A stretch of 64,000 nucleotides of DNA from Sporosarcina sp. FSL K6-1508. GTDB lineage: Bacteria; Bacillota; Bacilli; Bacillales_A; Planococcaceae. The number at the start of each line of letters is the position of its first letter. Position 1 is the first letter of the stretch. Shown here in pieces: positions 1 through 7,733 of the stretch. A model generated the notes under the pieces. That model saw only the letters and a program-made list of their open reading frames with translations, was not told the origin of the DNA and searched no databases. Location of the stretch: contig NZ_JBBOXF010000001.1 of NCBI RefSeq assembly GCF_038007465.1, forward strand, positions 2,305,001 through 2,369,000. Reading direction: 5' to 3'. The position numbers and the translations under genes were made by a program.

Positions 1-57
1 AACGATTGGGATGCTCTTACTGCTGAAGTTGTTGAATGGATTAATGCGGTTAAATAG
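1..57 (+). CDS. C-terminal end of a truncated gene (unidentified)
   Basis: An open frame enters from the left edge and ends at TAG 55-57, giving 18 residues ending EVVEWINAVK. The fragment is too short to assign a family. A perfect hairpin terminator follows 75 bases later, which supports this being a real gene end. Confidence 0.55.
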   Translation, partial: NDWDALTAEVVEWINAVK

Positions 58-131
58 TATGAAGTCATAGGTTAATGTAAAGAATTACACTACAACTTTA
101 CGAAAAGAATCTAATGAAATACTAGTATAAA

Positions 132-164
132 AGCGCTGATCCTATATTAGGATCAGCGCTTTTT
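132..164 (+). terminator. Intrinsic terminator of the left-edge gene
   Basis: A 13-bp perfect stem (132-144 with 148-160) has a three-base TAT loop and is followed by a T run at 160-164. It separates the left-edge gene from the cystine transporter operon. Confidence 0.85.
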
Positions 165-302
165 GGGCAGGATAAGAAAGTGTAGGTTTTTAGCAGAAGT
201 CTCTGTCTTAGTTTTAGTCGTTAGCATTGGGACCGAACGAAGTGGGGCAAGCAAAATGTCACAAATTCAAATTTATCCCTTAGCGCGATGTCCTGTTTTT
301 CA

Positions 303-380
303 GATATATGTTGAAATAAAAAAATCCATCGAATCCGCTACGACTACCCCTTGTAAGGCATATTCACTCAGTTTATATAG
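303..380 (+). repeat. Dispersed hairpin repeat, short form
   Basis: It begins with ATATATGTTGAA and continues through an AATCC..CGAATCCGCTACG block, a CTACCCC/AAGGC inner part and a CTCAGTTTATA end. The same order of blocks recurs at 10391-10461, 28253-28335, 42970-43060 and 57735-57815. The rest of 58-483 holds no convincing gene; the open frame across 163-462 is compositionally poor and contains this repeat. Confidence 0.6.
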
Positions 381-412
381 CATTCAGTTATCCAAGATAG
401 ACAGCACTTATT

Positions 413-441
413 TTGACCGCCTGCATAAAATATTGTATGAT
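413..441 (+). promoter_or_regulatory. SigA-type promoter of tcyABC
   Basis: TTGACC (413-418) and TATGAT (436-441) are separated by 17 bases. The position is about 40 bases before the tcyA start, with ribosome site AAGGAGA between them. Confidence 0.7.
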
Positions 442-483
442 ACTAATAACCAAGTAAGTTAATATGAATTAAGGAGAATAGAT

Positions 484-1323
484 ATGAAGAAATTAAGTTT
501 ACGGCTACTTCTATTAATAACTGCAATCGTTTTGCTTACGGCATGCGGGAAAACAGATAAAGAAAATACGAACGGTAGTGAAGCAACTAAAGGAAACAGT
601 GATTCAGGAAAGAAAGTTGAAGACTTACTTACAAAAGTACAGGATGAAGGCAAGTTAGTAATCGGAACGGAAGGAACATACCCGCCATTTACATTTCATG
701 ATGATAAAGGGGAGCTCACTGGTTTCGATGTAGAAATTGCAAGAGAAATAACAACACGCCTTGGGGTAGAACCTGTATTTTTAGAAACACAATGGGATGC
801 AATTTTCGCAGGGCTTGATTCCAAACGTTTCGATATGATTGCTAACCAAGTAGGGATTCGTAAGGACCGTATTGAGAAATACGATTTTTCGGAACCATAT
901 ATTACCTCGGCAGCTGTGCTTATAGCGAATAGTAATAATAAAGATGTAACAAGTTTTGAAGATATTAAAGGGTTAAAATCCGCACAGTCATTAACGAGCA
1001 ACTATGCAGACGTTGCAAAATCGTATGATGCAGAAATTGTGGGTGTTGAAGGATTTAATCAAGCCATTGAGCTCATCAATTCTAAACGTGTCGATGTAAC
1101 AATAAATGATAAAATGTCGTTCTTAGATTTCAAAAAGCATAAACCGGATGCAGCGGTAGAGATTGTAGATACAGCAGATGATGTATCGCAGAGCGGTTTA
1201 ATGTTTAGAAAAGGTAATGAAACACTCATTACCGAGGTGAATAAAGCATTAAAAGAAATGATTGAAGACGGCACATACTTAAAAATCTCTGAGAAATGGT
1301 TTGGTGAAGATGTACTTAACTAA
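484..1323 (+). CDS. tcyA: L-cystine ABC transporter, substrate-binding lipoprotein
   Basis: This is the extracellular receptor of a polar amino acid importer that passes cystine to the permease encoded next. A lipoprotein signal peptide ends in the lipobox LLTAC with Cys21 as anchor, followed by a Lys/Ser-rich linker and an SBP_bac_3 domain (about residues 50-279). The motifs GTEGTYPPFTFHD, ETQWDAIFAGL and KRFDMIANQVG, and the KISEKWFGEDV end, are the ones I associate with Bacillus TcyA. AAGGAGA sits just upstream of the ATG. It is the first gene of a three-gene operon and overlaps the permease start. Cystine specificity is inferred from family resemblance. Confidence 0.85.
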   Translation: MKKLSLRLLLLITAIVLLTACGKTDKENTNGSEATKGNSDSGKKVEDLLTKVQDEGKLVIGTEGTYPPFTFHDDKGELTGFDVEIAREITTRLGVEPVFLETQWDAIFAGLDSKRFDMIANQVGIRKDRIEKYDFSEPYITSAAVLIANSNNKDVTSFEDIKGLKSAQSLTSNYADVAKSYDAEIVGVEGFNQAIELINSKRVDVTINDKMSFLDFKKHKPDAAVEIVDTADDVSQSGLMFRKGNETLITEVNKALKEMIEDGTYLKISEKWFGEDVLN

Positions 1324-2011
1324 TATTTTAGCTGACCCAGAAAAAGTACAAAAACTACTTGATATTGCCCTGACATCCCTTCGGCCATTGCTGGAGGGAG
1401 CTCTTTACTATACGCTACCATTAACGTTTATTTCTTTTTTCTTCGGGATTATTCTAGCAGTATTAACTGCATTGGCAAGAATATCTACAAGCAAGCCGCT
1501 GCAAATTATTGCAAGAATTTATGTATCCGCAATACGTGGAACGCCGTTACTCGTTCAACTATTTATTTTGTTTTTTGGATTACCAACGATTGGAATAATT
1601 ATAGACCCATTTCCAGCGGCTGTCTTCGGATTTTCATTAAACGTAGGAGCCTATGCCTCTGAAGTTATTCGTGCAGCCATACAATCGATTCCGAAAGGAC
1701 AATGGGAGGCAGCGCATACGATTGGCATGAATTATGCTCAAACATTAAGGCGAATCATATTGCCACAAGCAACTAGGGTATCTATTCCTCCTTTATCGAA
1801 TACGTTTATCAGTCTTGTGAAAGATACTTCGCTGGCTTCTCTTATTTTAGTGACAGAAATGTTCAGAAGAGCTCAAGAAATTGCTTCTGCAAACTATGAG
1901 TTCTTACTTCTTTATACTGAAGCTGCTATCATCTACTGGCTCATTTGTTTTATCCTTTCCTTAATTCAAGACAGAGTCGAGCATCGATTGGATCGATATG
2001 TGGCTAAGTGA
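1310..2011 (+). CDS. tcyB: L-cystine ABC transporter, permease
   Basis: Inner-membrane channel subunit of the His/Glu/Gln/Arg/opine permease family, about 233 residues with roughly five membrane helices. The cytoplasmic EAA loop that contacts the ATPase is visible as GQWEAAHTIGMNYAQTLRRI. The N-terminal 'YYTLPLTFISF' helix and 'IRGTPLLVQLFI' motif are typical of polar amino acid permeases. The start lies inside the end of tcyA, which implies translational coupling; ATG 1310 is chosen, but TTG 1301 or GTG 1304 in the same frame are possible because no clear ribosome site decides. Confidence 0.83.
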   Translation: MYLTNILADPEKVQKLLDIALTSLRPLLEGALYYTLPLTFISFFFGIILAVLTALARISTSKPLQIIARIYVSAIRGTPLLVQLFILFFGLPTIGIIIDPFPAAVFGFSLNVGAYASEVIRAAIQSIPKGQWEAAHTIGMNYAQTLRRIILPQATRVSIPPLSNTFISLVKDTSLASLILVTEMFRRAQEIASANYEFLLLYTEAAIIYWLICFILSLIQDRVEHRLDRYVAK

Positions 2012-2047
2012 TGAGCTGAAAAAAACAATTGTAAGAAGGTGTACACC

Positions 2048-2782
2048 ATGATTTCAATAAAAGGTTTATATAAGAAGTTTGGCGAACTTGAAGTGTTAAA
2101 GGGTATCGATTTGGAAGTGAAAAAAGGAGAAGTTGTTGTTGTCATAGGTCCGTCGGGCTCTGGTAAAACGACACTGCTTAGGTGTTTGAATATACTGGAA
2201 GTCCCCACAGCCGGAAGTATAGCGCTTGATGGTCATAAAGCGGACTTCGCGAAACGAGTAGCGAAAAAGGAAATTGACTATTTTAGAAGTGAAACAGGTA
2301 TGGTATTTCAAAACTATAATTTGTTTCCTCATAAGACCGCTCTTGAAAACGTGATGGAAGGGCCGGTCATCGTAAAAAAAGAAGCCAAAGATATAGCACG
2401 CAAAAAAGCAGAGAGTTTGTTAAAGAAGGTTGGGTTAGGTGACAAGTTCGATTTCTATCCCTTCCAACTATCAGGAGGTCAACAACAACGAGTGGGGATT
2501 GCAAGAGCATTGGCATTAGAGCCGAAAGTAATGTTGTTTGATGAGCCTACGTCCGCTCTGGATCCGGAACTAGTGGGCGAAGTGTTGCAGGTTATGAAAG
2601 ATCTTGCCAATGAAGGCATGACAATGGTCGTTGTTACACACGAAATGCGTTTTGCACAGGACGCAGCCGACGAGGTCATTTTTATAGATGAGGGAAAGGT
2701 AATTGAGCGAAACAAACCAAGTGAACTTTTTACAAATCCAAAAGAAGAACGAACTAAACAATTTTTGAATTTGATTTCATGA
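2048..2782 (+). CDS. tcyC: L-cystine ABC transporter, ATP-binding subunit
   Basis: ATPase that powers cystine import through the preceding permease. The complete ABC set is present: Walker A GPSGSGKTT near residue 36, Q-loop VFQNYNLFPH, signature LSGGQQQRVGIARAL, Walker B VMLFDEPTSALDP and the His switch VVTHEM. About 244 residues is normal for this family. AAGAAGG lies nine bases before ATG 2048, so the upstream in-frame GTG at 2039 is less likely. It is the last gene of the operon; a hairpin with a T run follows at 2800. Confidence 0.88.
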   Translation: MISIKGLYKKFGELEVLKGIDLEVKKGEVVVVIGPSGSGKTTLLRCLNILEVPTAGSIALDGHKADFAKRVAKKEIDYFRSETGMVFQNYNLFPHKTALENVMEGPVIVKKEAKDIARKKAESLLKKVGLGDKFDFYPFQLSGGQQQRVGIARALALEPKVMLFDEPTSALDPELVGEVLQVMKDLANEGMTMVVVTHEMRFAQDAADEVIFIDEGKVIERNKPSELFTNPKEERTKQFLNLIS

Positions 2783-2799
2783 CTAATAAACAAGGTGAG

Positions 2800-2834
2800 A
2801 TAATTGGTTAGCCTGTAAGGGACCGGTTATTTTT
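2800..2834 (+). terminator. Terminator of tcyABC
   Basis: A 9-bp stem (2800-2808 with 2822-2830, two G-U pairs) is followed by TTTTT. Confidence 0.6.
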
Positions 2835-2922
2835 GTATTAGGTGATAATCGGAAGTCTCGCTAAATTTGTTGAAAATAGTTATGATGGAAGGGATGCTAT
2901 TTTATGAAATGAGGGGATTTAC

Positions 2923-3270
2923 ATGAGTGAACAATCAAATGTCGTATTACCTAAAAAAACATGTTCAATCGAGAGGCTTGTTACGATTCCAAAAGATGTT
3001 GAAAAAGTACTGAACGGCGAAAAGACAGCTACTCGCCGCAATGGTGTTTATGCAGATCTTGGAGAAGTGATGGTACTTGAAGGTAAAGAATTCAAAGTAG
3101 ATGCAATCTATTCACAGACGCTTGGTGAAATGACGGATGAACACGCACAACAAGAAGGCTACACAACGATGGAAGAATATAAACAATCCATTCTTGCGAT
3201 GCATGATAAAATGCCATGGTTACCGACGATGAGTGTCTGGGTGCATGAATATAGCCCTGTAGCGAAATGA
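2923..3270 (+). CDS. ASCH-domain protein
   Basis: Small 115-residue cytoplasmic protein matching the ASCH fold (PUA-related, proposed RNA or modified-nucleoside binding). The hallmark GEKTATRR lies near residues 32-39, followed by the barrel strand GEVMVLEG and the aromatic WLPTMSVWVHEY end. GAGGGG precedes the ATG by seven bases. Neighbours give no functional clue: it stands between the cystine importer and a small membrane protein, only eight bases before the latter, so the two may be co-transcribed. The substrate is unknown. Confidence 0.75.
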   Translation: MSEQSNVVLPKKTCSIERLVTIPKDVEKVLNGEKTATRRNGVYADLGEVMVLEGKEFKVDAIYSQTLGEMTDEHAQQEGYTTMEEYKQSILAMHDKMPWLPTMSVWVHEYSPVAK

Positions 3271-3278
3271 TGTTCTGA

Positions 3279-3722
3279 ATGAATTCAGGAGTCTATGGTG
3301 CGATTGTCTTTTTGCATGTTATTAGTGCTGTCCTCGCTATAGGTCCATTATTTATATTAATGCCGATTATAAAGCGATTGCGTAGCGTTGAAACAGGCAT
3401 TGAGCAGGCTTTCTTGTCTATTATCAATGCCATCATTCGCTTGGTCATGCATGCAGGACATGCCCTCGTCTACACAGGTGTCCTCTTATTGATATTTGGA
3501 CCTTGGCCGTGGTATACGTCGTGGGTAATCATGACGCTTGCTGTTTTACTGCTATCTGGAGTTTTTCTAGCAAGGGGATTTACGGTTGTACTACGGAAGT
3601 TTAAAAATCCAGATGCTGATAAAAATAAGATACTTGATCGTTTAAATAATACTTCATGGCTTTATATCGGTCTTATGCTAATCATGCTCTGGCTCATGGT
3701 TCAAAAACCGATGCTTTGGTAG
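3279..3722 (+). CDS. Small integral membrane protein (DUF2269/CopD-like)
   Basis: The 147-residue protein has four predicted membrane helices (about 7-27, 45-70, 77-100 and 122-142). A histidine in the first helix (FLHVISAVLAIGPLF) and one in the second (RLVMHAGHALVYTG) recall the DUF2269/CopD-type four-helix membrane proteins. Function is not known. It starts eight bases after the ASCH gene and ends at a hairpin terminator. Confidence 0.6.
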   Translation: MNSGVYGAIVFLHVISAVLAIGPLFILMPIIKRLRSVETGIEQAFLSIINAIIRLVMHAGHALVYTGVLLLIFGPWPWYTSWVIMTLAVLLLSGVFLARGFTVVLRKFKNPDADKNKILDRLNNTSWLYIGLMLIMLWLMVQKPMLW

Positions 3723-3740
3723 ATAACCCACGATACATAG

Positions 3741-3775
3741 AAAAAGATGTGCATCTAACCGGTGCATGTCTTTTT
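3741..3775 (+). terminator. Terminator after the membrane protein gene
   Basis: A stem of about 11 bp with G-U pairs (AAAGATGTGCA with TGCATGTCTTT) ends in a TTTTTT run. The 3776-3990 interval holds nothing else that I recognise. Confidence 0.6.
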
Positions 3776-3990
3776 TGATTTTTATTTTCACATAGCTTAC
3801 TGTAAACGCGCGAGCTGTTGTGACGAGTTAACCTATTACTACTTACCGGGATCAGTGGGCGTATTCTTTTATTAATATTTTCGATACCTTTTTGAAAGTA
3901 GTCATCTAGTAAGAGTGAGGGGGTGTGAAAATGATAGGCTGCGGAATCCAAAAATATAGACCAGCACCTACAAATAGAAAGTATTATGAA

Positions 3991-4033
3991 AAAAGCTCTC
4001 CAAATCACATTAATTGTGGTTTGGAGAGCTTTT
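3991..4033 (-). terminator. Terminator of ypdA (symmetrical)
   Basis: AAAAGCTCTCCAAA pairs with TTTGGAGAGCTTTT across a short loop. Flanking A and T runs let it act in both directions; it lies just after the ypdA stop. Confidence 0.75.
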
Positions 4034-4037
4034 AACA

Positions 4038-5027
4038 TCATAAATTATTTTGAACATAGGACAGACGTTGTGCAATTTCATTTGCGATTTTCATGCCATG
4101 AAAGCGTCCGTCTTCAATGTAAACACGATTTGTAATGCCACCCGTTACAACCCCAGAAAGAAAAATATTCTTAACATTTGATTCATATGTCTCTGGATTA
4201 AAGGAAGGAACTAATGAAGAGAGGTCAGTTTGAATTCCGATGCTTTGAAGCAGTGAGATATTAGGTTGATACCCGATAAGGGAGAATACATAGTCATTTT
4301 GAAGTGTAACTGTTCCTTCAGAAGAGTTTATACGAATGGTTGATTCATCGATAGCAGCAATACTGGAATTGGGATGAAAATCAATCCTTCCTTTTTTAAG
4401 AAGGTTACGCATATCTAATAATAAGGATGGTTTGATACCCTCCAAGACAGTTTCTCCACGATGCACAAGTGTAACATGGGCTCCGTTACGATAAAGATCA
4501 ATAGCTGCTTCAATTGCTGAATTTTTACCGCCGACAACAGTAACATGTTGTCCATAATAAAGATGACCTTCTTTATAATAATGTGAGACCTTCGCTAAAT
4601 TGTCTCCGTCTACCCCTAGTTGTCTAGGCGTATCGAAAATTCCGGTTGCGATAACAATCATCTTCGCTTCGTAGGGAATGGTGTTGCCATTGAGATCTTC
4701 TGCGTGGACAGTAAAGGATGCAGCGTTCTTTGAAATAGAATTAACCTTTTGATAGCACTTAATATTAATTTCTTGTCTTTCAGCTACAAGGCGATAATAT
4801 TTTAATAGTTCCGTTCGATTTGGTCGTACATCTTGTGATAGGAATGGAATGTTGCCAATTTCTAAACGATCTGAAGTACTATAGAAAGTCATATGTAATG
4901 GACAGTTGACAATGGAATTGACAATCGCCTCTTTTTCAATAATTACATAAGAAAATCCCTTTTCTTGAAGGGCAAGACCCGTTGATAAGCCACACGGGCC
5001 ACCGCCAATAATAACAACATCATACAT
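4038..5027 (-). CDS. ypdA: YpdA-family bacillithiol disulfide reductase
   Basis: FAD- and NADPH-dependent oxidoreductase of the YpdA (Bdr) family, proposed to reduce bacillithiol disulfide. The FAD-binding motif GGGPCG lies at residues 8-13 with the family's cysteine in it, a second Rossmann motif VVGGKNSAIEAA binds NADPH, and the YSTSDRLEIGNIPF segment is typical of YpdA. At 329 residues it is full length and lacks the CxxC of thioredoxin reductases. AAGGAGG precedes ATG 5027. Monocistronic, ending at a strong hairpin. Its presence suggests a bacillithiol-making Bacillales host. Confidence 0.87.
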   Translation of the reverse strand: MYDVVIIGGGPCGLSTGLALQEKGFSYVIIEKEAIVNSIVNCPLHMTFYSTSDRLEIGNIPFLSQDVRPNRTELLKYYRLVAERQEINIKCYQKVNSISKNAASFTVHAEDLNGNTIPYEAKMIVIATGIFDTPRQLGVDGDNLAKVSHYYKEGHLYYGQHVTVVGGKNSAIEAAIDLYRNGAHVTLVHRGETVLEGIKPSLLLDMRNLLKKGRIDFHPNSSIAAIDESTIRINSSEGTVTLQNDYVFSLIGYQPNISLLQSIGIQTDLSSLVPSFNPETYESNVKNIFLSGVVTGGITNRVYIEDGRFHGMKIANEIAQRLSYVQNNL

Positions 5028-5261
5028 AAACTAAAAATCCTCCTTGAAATTTTACATAAAGACGGTTATAAGCATTAATTTTTTAGAAATGTTACATGGA
5101 TAATGAAACAAAGAAGCATAATTCGTACCCATCAGTATACCCAGATAGTATGTAGAAATACCGAAAGAATATAAAACAATTAATGGTATTATGTCTTGTT
5201 TTACGCATTAAAAACAATTCAATCTATTTTACCGACAATCTATAAAAGTTGAAGTATTGAA

Positions 5262-5345
5262 TCCGGTGTGTAAGCGAGCGAAGGCGCCTTAAAAGGGGTA
5301 GCCGAAGCCATAAGACTGGCGGTGAAGCTGCTTGGCTTATGGGAG
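5262..5345 (-). repeat. Dispersed hairpin repeat, long form
   Basis: Contains AGCGAAGGCGCC, GGGGTAGCCGAAGC, CATAAGACTGG and GGCTTATGGGAGGGG in order, the reverse complement of the long element at 32047-32230. CCATAAG and CTTATGG form an internal hairpin. The 5028-5260 and 5346-5470 intervals hold no gene that I can support. Confidence 0.6.
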
Positions 5346-5473
5346 GGGACTGAAAAAGTACGATTTCCTTCAATCCCGTTGATTTCCGTTCCGAGCGGAC
5401 GCTTTCTTACCTCTAGTCAAGTAATTTCTAAAAAAATTGGTGGGGGAATAAAGAATAGCCCAAGGCAATTGCT

Positions 5474-5590
5474 TTTCGTTCCAGCGCTCGCTTTCCGCGG
5501 GCATGGCTTGAGCCTCCTCGTCCGCTTCGCTCCCTGCGGGGTCTCAAGGCTCATGCTATTCCCGCAGGAGTCGAGCGCTTCCACTACAAG
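5474..5590 (+). repeat. GC-rich hairpin repeat (family B), copy 1
   Basis: The sequence runs from TTTTCGTTCCAGCGCTCG through CTTTCCGCGGGCATGGCTTGAG to GGCTCATGCTATTCCCGCAGG and AGTCGAGCGCTTCCACTAC. The two halves pair (CCGCGGGCATG with CATGC..CCCGCAGG), giving a long imperfect stem. A fragment of the same family (TTGATTTCCGTTCC..CGGACGCTTTC) lies at 5372-5412, and a second copy at 7175-7395. Confidence 0.65.
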
Positions 5591-5720
5591 CAACAAGAGA
5601 GAAATCAAGAAAGGATAGGAATACGTGGGGTCTCCGCTAGAGAATTTAAGTAGCACAAATAAACCTGACGATTATCTATTTTTTCGAAAGGTCTTCTGTG
5701 CTATAGTTTGGATATCCTTA

Positions 5721-6941
5721 TTACGAACTGGTTTGGGCTGCTTCGTAATCAAAAAGGACTCTGTGTTGAATAAGGTGAAATGCGACTTTCAAGAACTTAT
5801 TCACACAAGCTATGACCGCAACCTTATGAGGTTTCCTCTGAGGTTGCTTTTTTAAATGATCATAATAGTCTACAATGGTATTCTTCGTTCGTTGTCGCAA
5901 AGAAATCATGGACATCACCATGAAATATAGGATTTTTCTCAACCTACGGTTCCCTCGCTTATTTATCCGATCCTGGTACTGCAGCTTCCCGGATTGATAC
6001 CGTTGGATATCAATTCCTGCGTAGGCATTTACCTGTTTCGGATTCTTGAAGCGACGGATATCCCCCAATTCTGCGATAAGCCGGACTGCTGTAGGTGTTC
6101 CGATGCCCAGAAAGGATACAAGTACTTGGAAATCTACACGTTCTTTGGAGAGTGCCACCATCTGCTTAATGATTTCATTCTTCTTTTGTCTTAGCTCTGC
6201 TATACGGGCTGCGTCTTCTTTTAAGTGCAGGCACCGAACATCGTCCTGTTTGATAGCTGGATACGTGTCTTCTGCGGCAATGAGCAGTTCCATCGTTTTC
6301 TCTTCTGCTTTGTGAATCGAGAGGTGCTTATAAGTGGCTTGTTTGATGTTTTTCGCAATTTCTTCCTTTGACTGACCTTTTAGACAATCTGGATGGGGAT
6401 ACAATTGAACCACATTTAAAAACAAGACCGACCTTTTGGAGAACACCTTTTCCAGTGCTGGAAAACTCAGCTGTAGAAAGGCGTGTAATCGATTCGCATA
6501 CTGCTGAATCTCTTTCTCAACATCGTCGTAGTAACGCCCCAACGCACGCATTTGTTCAAAGTAGGCCTCCTGGACATACGTTTCTTCACGGTCAACCTTA
6601 AAATGGGACTTGGCTAACTCATGTGCGTCACTAATGTCTGTCTTATTTCTGCGCATAGAGGCCATTTGCAGCTTCGCTTGTAGGGGATTTAGCCTTTTGT
6701 ATGGATAACATTCCTCCTTAAGAAAGCGTTCCAGTCCTTGTGAGTAGACCCCGGTAGCTTCAAACACGATCTCAGGTGTTCTGCCAGATTGTTCTTTCAA
6801 ATTGTTCAACTTCTCTTTTAGCCACATGAACCCAGTGACTGTATGTTCCATTTCGCCCTCGAATCGGCAATGTTGATTGTGATCGTACACCACCATTGTA
6901 CTTTTTCCCATACTCACGTCAAAAGCAACTACATTATTCAT
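5721..6941 (-). CDS. IS110-family DEDD transposase
   Basis: Recombinase of 406 residues. The N-terminal RuvC-like DEDD domain starts with VAFDVSMGKS, includes VFEATGVYSQGLERFL and ends around KTDISDAHELA. A coiled middle region follows. The C-terminal Tnp20 domain has the helix-hairpin-helix-like IGTPTAVRLIAELGDIRRF and AYAGIDIQRYQSG, and contains the serine used by this family. The gene appears intact, with GAGGAGG before ATG 6941, so the element could be active. Confidence 0.9.
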   Translation of the reverse strand: MNNVVAFDVSMGKSTMVVYDHNQHCRFEGEMEHTVTGFMWLKEKLNNLKEQSGRTPEIVFEATGVYSQGLERFLKEECYPYKRLNPLQAKLQMASMRRNKTDISDAHELAKSHFKVDREETYVQEAYFEQMRALGRYYDDVEKEIQQYANRLHAFLQLSFPALEKVFSKRSVLFLNVVQLYPHPDCLKGQSKEEIAKNIKQATYKHLSIHKAEEKTMELLIAAEDTYPAIKQDDVRCLHLKEDAARIAELRQKKNEIIKQMVALSKERVDFQVLVSFLGIGTPTAVRLIAELGDIRRFKNPKQVNAYAGIDIQRYQSGKLQYQDRINKRGNRRLRKILYFMVMSMISLRQRTKNTIVDYYDHLKKQPQRKPHKVAVIACVNKFLKVAFHLIQHRVLFDYEAAQTSS

Positions 6942-7130
6942 CCTACATCCTCCTCTTATGTTTCATAGAAGCCTTCACATTGCCTTATCGATTCCACTTT
7001 CTTATACACGATCTCGAAGATCCAACATACTAAACTGATTCAAATAAGGATGTGAAGTGAGTCGGTTTCCTTATACGAATTCAAAGATTCCAGCGTCCGC
7101 ACGACTTCGCTTCACTTCTACCATAAAAAA
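6942..7130 (-). ncRNA. Candidate bridge-RNA region of the IS110 element
   Basis: In IS110-group elements the non-coding end upstream of the transposase encodes a structured guide ('bridge') RNA. This interval has the right place and size and includes inverted segments (GCGAAGTCGTGCGGACGC region). I have not derived a complete fold or guide loops, so this is positional inference. Confidence 0.35.
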
Positions 7131-7166
7131 TAGTAGCACAAACCATGGCCATGGTTTGTGCTACTA
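7131..7166. repeat. Perfect 36-bp palindrome at the IS110 boundary
   Basis: TAGTAGCACAAACCATGG is followed directly by its exact reverse complement; the centre is CCATGGCCATGG. The outer 11 bases match the sequence at the other IS110 end. It may be the palindromic target that IS110 elements often prefer, or an element end. Confidence 0.75.
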
Positions 7167-7174
7167 ATGTTAGT

Positions 7175-7395
7175 ATGTTTCCGCGGGCACGGCTTCAGCC
7201 AATCGAACTACGAAGGGTTCGATTGGCCTTAATTTCTGTGTTCTTTGCAGAAATTAAGGCATTCTTGCCCCGTGCTCCCAACGCTAGCGCTTTTGCTCGC
7301 AAAAGCCGTTCTTCGTAACGGCTCTTCCGGCGGGGTCTTCAGCTCGTGCTGTTCCCGCTGGAGTCGCCGCTCTCCACTACAATCAATTAGTTCTT
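7175..7395 (+). repeat. GC-rich hairpin repeat (family B), copy 2 with hairpin cluster
   Basis: The outer parts match copy 1 (TTTCCGCGGGCACGGCTTCAGCC and CAGCTCGTGCTGTTCCCGC, given here only as landmarks), but the centre is expanded. It holds four hairpins: 7201-7208 with 7217-7224, a perfect 12-bp stem 7227-7238 with 7248-7259, 7289-7296 with 7299-7306, and an overlapping 7304-7310 with 7317-7323. Confidence 0.6.
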
Positions 7396-7417
7396 ACTAA
7401 AAAAAGAACTTTTTCAG

Positions 7418-7487
7418 TGGCTTCGCTTATGGCGGGAGGCATCCCCTAGCGCTGTAGCGGTTCAATGTAATTCTTTATCTCAACATA
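7418..7487 (-). repeat. Dispersed hairpin repeat, partial
   Basis: On the minus strand it reads ATATGTTGAGATAAAGAATT..CATTGAACCGCTAC then GCGCTAGGGGATGCC and TCCCGCCATAAGC. It therefore joins the short-form 5' block to the long-form hairpin block and shows both belong to one family. Nothing else is recognisable up to the amidase gene at 7734. Confidence 0.6.
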
Positions 7488-7733
7488 TCTAGGGGATTCT
7501 ACGAAGGGAACAGTCAATTAAAAAGATCGTTCAAGCATAGAGAGCAGATCTACTAACCGTTGTCCAACTTACTGTCGACCATACAAAAGCGTGAAAGGTA
7601 AATATTAGTCCTAAACTAGTGTTATGTTAATCGCTATGTATACTCGATACCATCAAGTTGAACAAGGGATTTTGGGGTTTATGGAGAATACTATCTTATA
7701 AATGAAAATACTGTAGCATTTAAGGAGCGTTAT

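Larger units (their letters stand above)
5649..7141 (-). mobile_element. IS110-family insertion sequence
   Basis: The element carries a single DEDD transposase gene and no long terminal inverted repeats, as expected for IS110. The 11-bp sequence AGTAGCACAAA occurs at 5649-5659 and again at 7131-7141 (offset by one), bracketing the gene in direct orientation; I take these as candidate element/core boundaries. About 190 non-coding bases lie before the gene and 60 after. The exact ends need comparison with an empty site. Confidence 0.65.

Noticed and set aside
163..462. Open frame of 99 codons on the plus strand between the first terminator and tcyA
   Set aside because: It begins in the tail of the terminator, has no ribosome site, crosses a dispersed repeat copy and the tcyA promoter, and its product resembles nothing.
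3694..4041. Minus-strand open frame between the membrane protein gene and ypdA
   Set aside because: It overlaps two terminators and has no start signals or protein-like composition.
5322..5618. Open frame of 98 codons across the GC-rich repeat
   Set aside because: It simply reads through family A and B repeats; the reverse strand is open too, as expected for a GC-rich palindrome.
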